A stretch of DNA of 64,000 bases from Chitinophagaceae bacterium (GTDB lineage: Bacteria; Bacteroidota; Bacteroidia; Chitinophagales; Chitinophagaceae). A program made the position numbers and the translations under genes. Every line of letters begins with the position of its first letter. Position 1 is the stretch's first letter. The stretch covers positions 744,001-808,000 of the forward strand of contig JADKAZ010000001.1 in NCBI GenBank assembly GCA_016719015.1, in the 5' to 3' direction. Below the pieces are notes generated by a model. The model had not been told where the DNA came from and did no database searches. It saw only the letters and a program-made list of their open reading frames with translations. Positions 61,141 through 64,000 of this stretch are shown here, piece after piece.

Positions 61141-61980
61141 TTATTTTAATGTATTAATAGAGATTGATTGGGTTCGCAACCCTATTTTAACCCGCTGAAT
61201 AGTTTGCTGGTTACTGCTGTAGCTGGTTGAGTAAGAAATGATCTCCAGATCACCGAGGTTTATTTCCAAGATCGTATTCTTCATATCAGGGCTAAGCAAC
61301 TCCAGTGTACACGGTTCTTTTTTTATCCCCCCGGCGCCGGTCATAAACCAGTCGGCCCATTCTTTTGATTCCAGCAACGACAACTCTATGAAGAATGCTA
61401 CCGGCTCACCGCTATTACTTCCAATAGTCATGCTACTGATCTTTGAAATCCTGATGCCTGGTAACCTGCCTGCATTGAACCTGTAAGCAGACGTAACTAC
61501 AGAGCGTTGCGGCTCTGTTTTAGAAATACTGATCTTTGTTTTTGTATCATATTTTAGAGATGCCGTTCCTGCTTTAATTTTTATCCTGATTTTTGCAGTA
61601 GCCCTGGCTGATGCTTCTATTTCCGGAAGTATTATTTCAGAGATTGTAACACTGTTCCATGTTCTTTCCTCCATCACCTCCATGTTGGTATTTACCCTGC
61701 TGAGCACCAGTACAGCAATTGTATTTCGCTGTGCACAGGTTGTCAGCAATTCGCTTAACACCGATTTTGTTTCACTGGCACCGTTGGGGATGATATCAAA
61801 CTCTGCTGTGTACAATACACTATTGCCGGGATTAATTGAATCTGCTATAACAAGATTATCAATAGTGGTAGTGCTGTTACCTAATGTTAGATACCTGTTG
61901 CTTCCCTGTGCCACCACATTGGACTTATTCAACAGCAATACAATCAATGCAACTGCAATTAGTTTAATTGGCTTTTTCAT
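61141..61980 (-). CDS. Exported protein resembling phage tail-tube folds
   Basis: 279 residues with a signal peptide (MKKPIKLIAVALIVLLLNKSNVVAQ). Two similar units can be seen; the second, GIRISKISSMTIGSNSGEPVAFFIELSLLESKEWADWFMTG and on to LELLSPDMKNTILEINLGDLEIISYS, has the order of T4 gp19-like tail-tube proteins (strand, W-D/W-F helix, LLD/LLS strand, aliphatic strand). An exported version is unexpected. The family is inference from pattern only; a beta-barrel surface protein without a phage link is the alternative. It starts the minus-strand group with the IPT and astacin genes. Confidence 0.4.
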   Translation of the reverse strand: MKKPIKLIAVALIVLLLNKSNVVAQGSNRYLTLGNSTTTIDNLVIADSINPGNSVLYTAEFDIIPNGASETKSVLSELLTTCAQRNTIAVLVLSRVNTNMEVMEERTWNSVTISEIILPEIEASARATAKIRIKIKAGTASLKYDTKTKISISKTEPQRSVVTSAYRFNAGRLPGIRISKISSMTIGSNSGEPVAFFIELSLLESKEWADWFMTGAGGIKKEPCTLELLSPDMKNTILEINLGDLEIISYSTSYSSNQQTIQRVKIGLRTQSISINTLK

Positions 61981-62140
61981 ACTGATGATGATTTATTGTT
62001 TACTATTTTTTGGTATTTGATTTTCCCCTTCGCTGTAAATATTCATCTGACACATGCCCAAAGCAAAGCCGGTCATATATCGATTACTTCCTTCTGTAAA
62101 TATGCGGGATGTTATAACGGAGGGCAATAGCTGAATGTAG

Positions 62141-62770
62141 CTATACCAGTTTATTCTTATGCGCCAGCGCCACGGCTTCGCCTAAAGAATGTACCTGTAA
62201 TTTTTCGTATACCTTCTTTACATGATTGTTTACGGTGAAATAACTGATACCCATTTCATCAGCAATCATTTTATAGCTGAACCCTTTGGCAAGGTGTTTC
62301 AGCACTTCAGTTTCTTTGGGAGAAAGGTTATACTCGGATGATTGAGTAAGCGTCTTTCCAAAATGCCTCATTACTTTTAAGGCAATGGAAGGTGTCATGG
62401 CAGCTCCACCTTTTATCACTTCATCAATGCATTGTGCGATCTGGGTAATGGAAGCTGACTTTAAAATATACCCCTCTGCCCCGGCCTGCAAGGCAGAAAA
62501 TACTTTGTCATCATCATCAAAAGCTGTTTGCATGATGACTTTAATGTGCGGATATTGCAGCTTTACTTTCCTCACCCCTTCGAGACCATTTACCAACGGC
62601 ATTTCAATATCCATTAAAATTATATCCGGTTTTGTTGTGACTACGTCCTGTAAAATAGTAGAGCAGTTTTCAAAACTGCCTGCATGTTCCAGATCAGGCG
62701 ACATAGTTATAAATGCCTGCAGGCTTTCCCGCCTGGGTTTGTTATCATCATAAACGGCCACTCTTGTCAT
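62141..62770 (-). CDS. LuxR-type (NarL family) response regulator
   Basis: 209 residues: receiver with D54 in DIILMDIEMPLVNG and QTAFDDDDKVF, and a C-terminal LuxR-type DNA-binding domain (LSPKETEVLKHLAKGFSYKMIADEMGISYFTVNNHVKKVYEKL). Its partner is the Y_Y_Y-domain kinase immediately upstream (25 bases). Expected targets are not known; the secreted-protein genes after it are candidates. Confidence 0.92.
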   Translation of the reverse strand: MTRVAVYDDNKPRRESLQAFITMSPDLEHAGSFENCSTILQDVVTTKPDIILMDIEMPLVNGLEGVRKVKLQYPHIKVIMQTAFDDDDKVFSALQAGAEGYILKSASITQIAQCIDEVIKGGAAMTPSIALKVMRHFGKTLTQSSEYNLSPKETEVLKHLAKGFSYKMIADEMGISYFTVNNHVKKVYEKLQVHSLGEAVALAHKNKLV

Positions 62771-62795
62771 TGCACAAATGTATTGGTAAACGTTG

Positions 62796-64000
62796 TCAAC
62801 CTGTATGGCTAATAATAGCTATGGGAAACCGGCAAAGGATTTTCACTCCTTGCCCAATCGTTGTATCGATACTACAATGGCCGTTCAATTGCCTGCAGCG
62901 TTGTTCGATATTGCCCAATCCATTACCGTTACCTGCCTTTGCTTTATCAAACCCTTTTCCATTATCGCTGACAATCAAAAGCATCTCTTCCTCCTGCTGC
63001 TGCAAACTGATTGCTGCTGCTGTAGCATCACTGTATTTGGCAATATTATTAATAGCTTCTTTAGCTATCAATAAAATATTTTTCCTTACCAATGGGTTTA
63101 TAATTTGTGCTGTCACTTTTTCATCTATGACAAAATTGACAGCTATGCCTTTCCCTGCCAGCAAGTCCTGGGTGTAGTTTTTTAGTCTGAGTGTAAAAGA
63201 ATTCTTTTCTTCACCGGGAGATTTAAGGCTCCATACAATATCACTCATCCTTGCCATCAGTTCTTTGGACTGTGCAGATATTTTGCCCACCATCTCCTTG
63301 CTTTGTTGTGGCTGAGTATCCCAGGCATTGCTGGCAAGGTCGCCATAAATATGCATACTGCTGAGAGTAGCTCCTACATCGTCATGAAGATCGGCGGTGA
63401 TACGTTCCCGTTCCGATTGTATCGCCATTTGCTTTTCCAGTTTTTCTTTTTGCCTTCGAAGTTTTGAACGTACAATTAAACGAATGCCCACAAATAATAA
63501 CAAAATAAACAAAACCAGTAATAGCACACTGAACCAAAGAGTTTGCCACCAGGGAGGAAAAATGGTAATATCGATCTGTTTGGAGTAGTAGGTTTTACCG
63601 GACTTTGGATCAACTGCCCTTGCTATGAATTTGTATTTCCCGGGTACAAGATTGGCATAATAAACAAAATTTCTATTGTCAGCATTGATCCATGATTTAT
63701 CGGCCCCTTTAAGCCAGTAGGCATATACAGGCTTTGCTTCTGTATTGGGTCGCAATAAAGAAAATTCTATACTGATGTCATTCTCGAAGTAGTTTACTTC
63801 AATATTATTATCAACCATATTGTCAATAATAACATCCTGTTGTCCTGCCTTTACTGATGTGAGCAGAATTTTTGAAGGATATTCACTATTGAAAAAATTG
63901 TCAGCCTGAATCTCTACCAGCTTATCTTTCCTGAAAAAAATAAAATTCCCTTTCGGACCCCTAAATATATTTTGTAGTACATCGTTATTTAAATCAGGTA
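62796..64000 (-). CDS. Sensor histidine kinase with Y_Y_Y domain (N-terminus beyond window)
   Basis: The frame is open to the window edge. The visible part includes the end of a beta-propeller-like sensor (PDLNNDVLQNIFRGPKGNFI and FNSEYPSKILLTSVKAGQ), a Y_Y_Y domain (SFLL/EFSLLRPNTEAKPVYAYWLKG, LVPGKYKFIARAVDPKSGKTYYSKQ), one membrane helix (WWQTLWFSVLLLVLFILLLFVG), a HisKA_3 helix with LHDDVGATLSS and an ATPase with LIVSDNGKGFDKAKAG. It is the one-protein propeller/kinase type common in Bacteroidota. It forms a two-component pair with the regulator gene that follows. Confidence 0.88.
   Translation of the reverse strand, partial: PDLNNDVLQNIFRGPKGNFIFFRKDKLVEIQADNFFNSEYPSKILLTSVKAGQQDVIIDNMVDNNIEVNYFENDISIEFSLLRPNTEAKPVYAYWLKGADKSWINADNRNFVYYANLVPGKYKFIARAVDPKSGKTYYSKQIDITIFPPWWQTLWFSVLLLVLFILLLFVGIRLIVRSKLRRQKEKLEKQMAIQSERERITADLHDDVGATLSSMHIYGDLASNAWDTQPQQSKEMVGKISAQSKELMARMSDIVWSLKSPGEEKNSFTLRLKNYTQDLLAGKGIAVNFVIDEKVTAQIINPLVRKNILLIAKEAINNIAKYSDATAAAISLQQQEEEMLLIVSDNGKGFDKAKAGNGNGLGNIEQRCRQLNGHCSIDTTIGQGVKILCRFPIAIISHTG

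Noticed and set aside
1..64000. tRNA, rRNA, riboswitch or CRISPR array
   Set aside because: No clover-leaf-like T-arm, conserved rRNA segment, riboswitch core or regularly spaced direct repeat was recognised on either strand.

Overview
The window looks like chromosomal DNA of a free-living member of the phylum Bacteroidota, most likely near Chitinophagaceae. The phylum is well supported: an atpD-atpC pair with a one-domain epsilon subunit, a menaquinone methyltransferase gene overlapping a PorT gene of the type IX secretion system (T9SS), three proteins with T9SS-type C-terminal sorting domains, a DUF1501/DUF1800 pair, a TonB-dependent receptor with a carboxypeptidase-like N-terminal domain, and several promoters of the Bacteroidota type (TTG around -33, TAnnTTTG around -7). 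The family assignment is inference. I see no rRNA, tRNA, CRISPR array, prophage or intact insertion sequence. No interval longer than 300 bases lacks a gene.

Layout. 1-9.5 kb is core metabolism and replication: a truncated sensor kinase, YqgE, a DUF4197 protein, a frameshifted lipoprotein, F1 ATP synthase beta and epsilon, a GNAT-like protein, DnaX, and the pyruvate dehydrogenase E2 subunit with two lipoyl domains. 9.6-17.2 kb holds a GbsR/MarR-type regulator with a membrane partner, a CoA-binding protein, an exported protein next to a T9SS-tagged metalloprotease, YkuK, EngB, UbiE/MenG and PorT. 17.3-20.3 kb is an accessory patch: four small genes (SRPBCC protein, a frameshifted hypothetical, a lipoprotein acetolactate decarboxylase, a DHFR-like reductase) separated by related imperfect inverted repeats. 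It looks like a gene-cassette array without a recognisable integrase.

20.3-31.4 kb carries a TMEM175-like membrane protein, a Wzi/RemB-like outer-membrane protein, dihydroorotase, a MutS-like ATPase, a lysyl-oxidase-like secreted protein, an M1 aminopeptidase and a ComM-like ATPase. 31.4-38 kb is a surface-glycan group: GT4, short-chain dehydrogenase-like, GT2 and GT25 proteins and an MsbA-like ABC transporter, plus DinB-like and rhodanese proteins. 38-50 kb includes DUF4625 and DUF2721 proteins, a TonB-dependent receptor, a haem c lipoprotein facing DUF1501 and DUF1800 proteins, thiolase, dihydroorotate dehydrogenase and TerC. 50-64 kb is dominated by exported proteins between two histidine kinase/LuxR-type regulator pairs: three proteins sharing a GIGT module, a lipoprotein, an astacin protease with FG-GAP/VCBS repeats, a frameshifted IPT/TIG protein, and an exported protein whose domains resemble phage tail-tube folds.

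Two themes cut across the window. First, four genes are broken or extended at short A/T homopolymers (T8, T5, A5, T4), which suggests assembly indels but could include real slippage sites. Second, small repeats made of heptamers (NGTSAAT and its complement) and GC-rich palindromes occur between genes and, in frame, inside pyrD; a GC-rich palindrome also lies in the pdhC linker.
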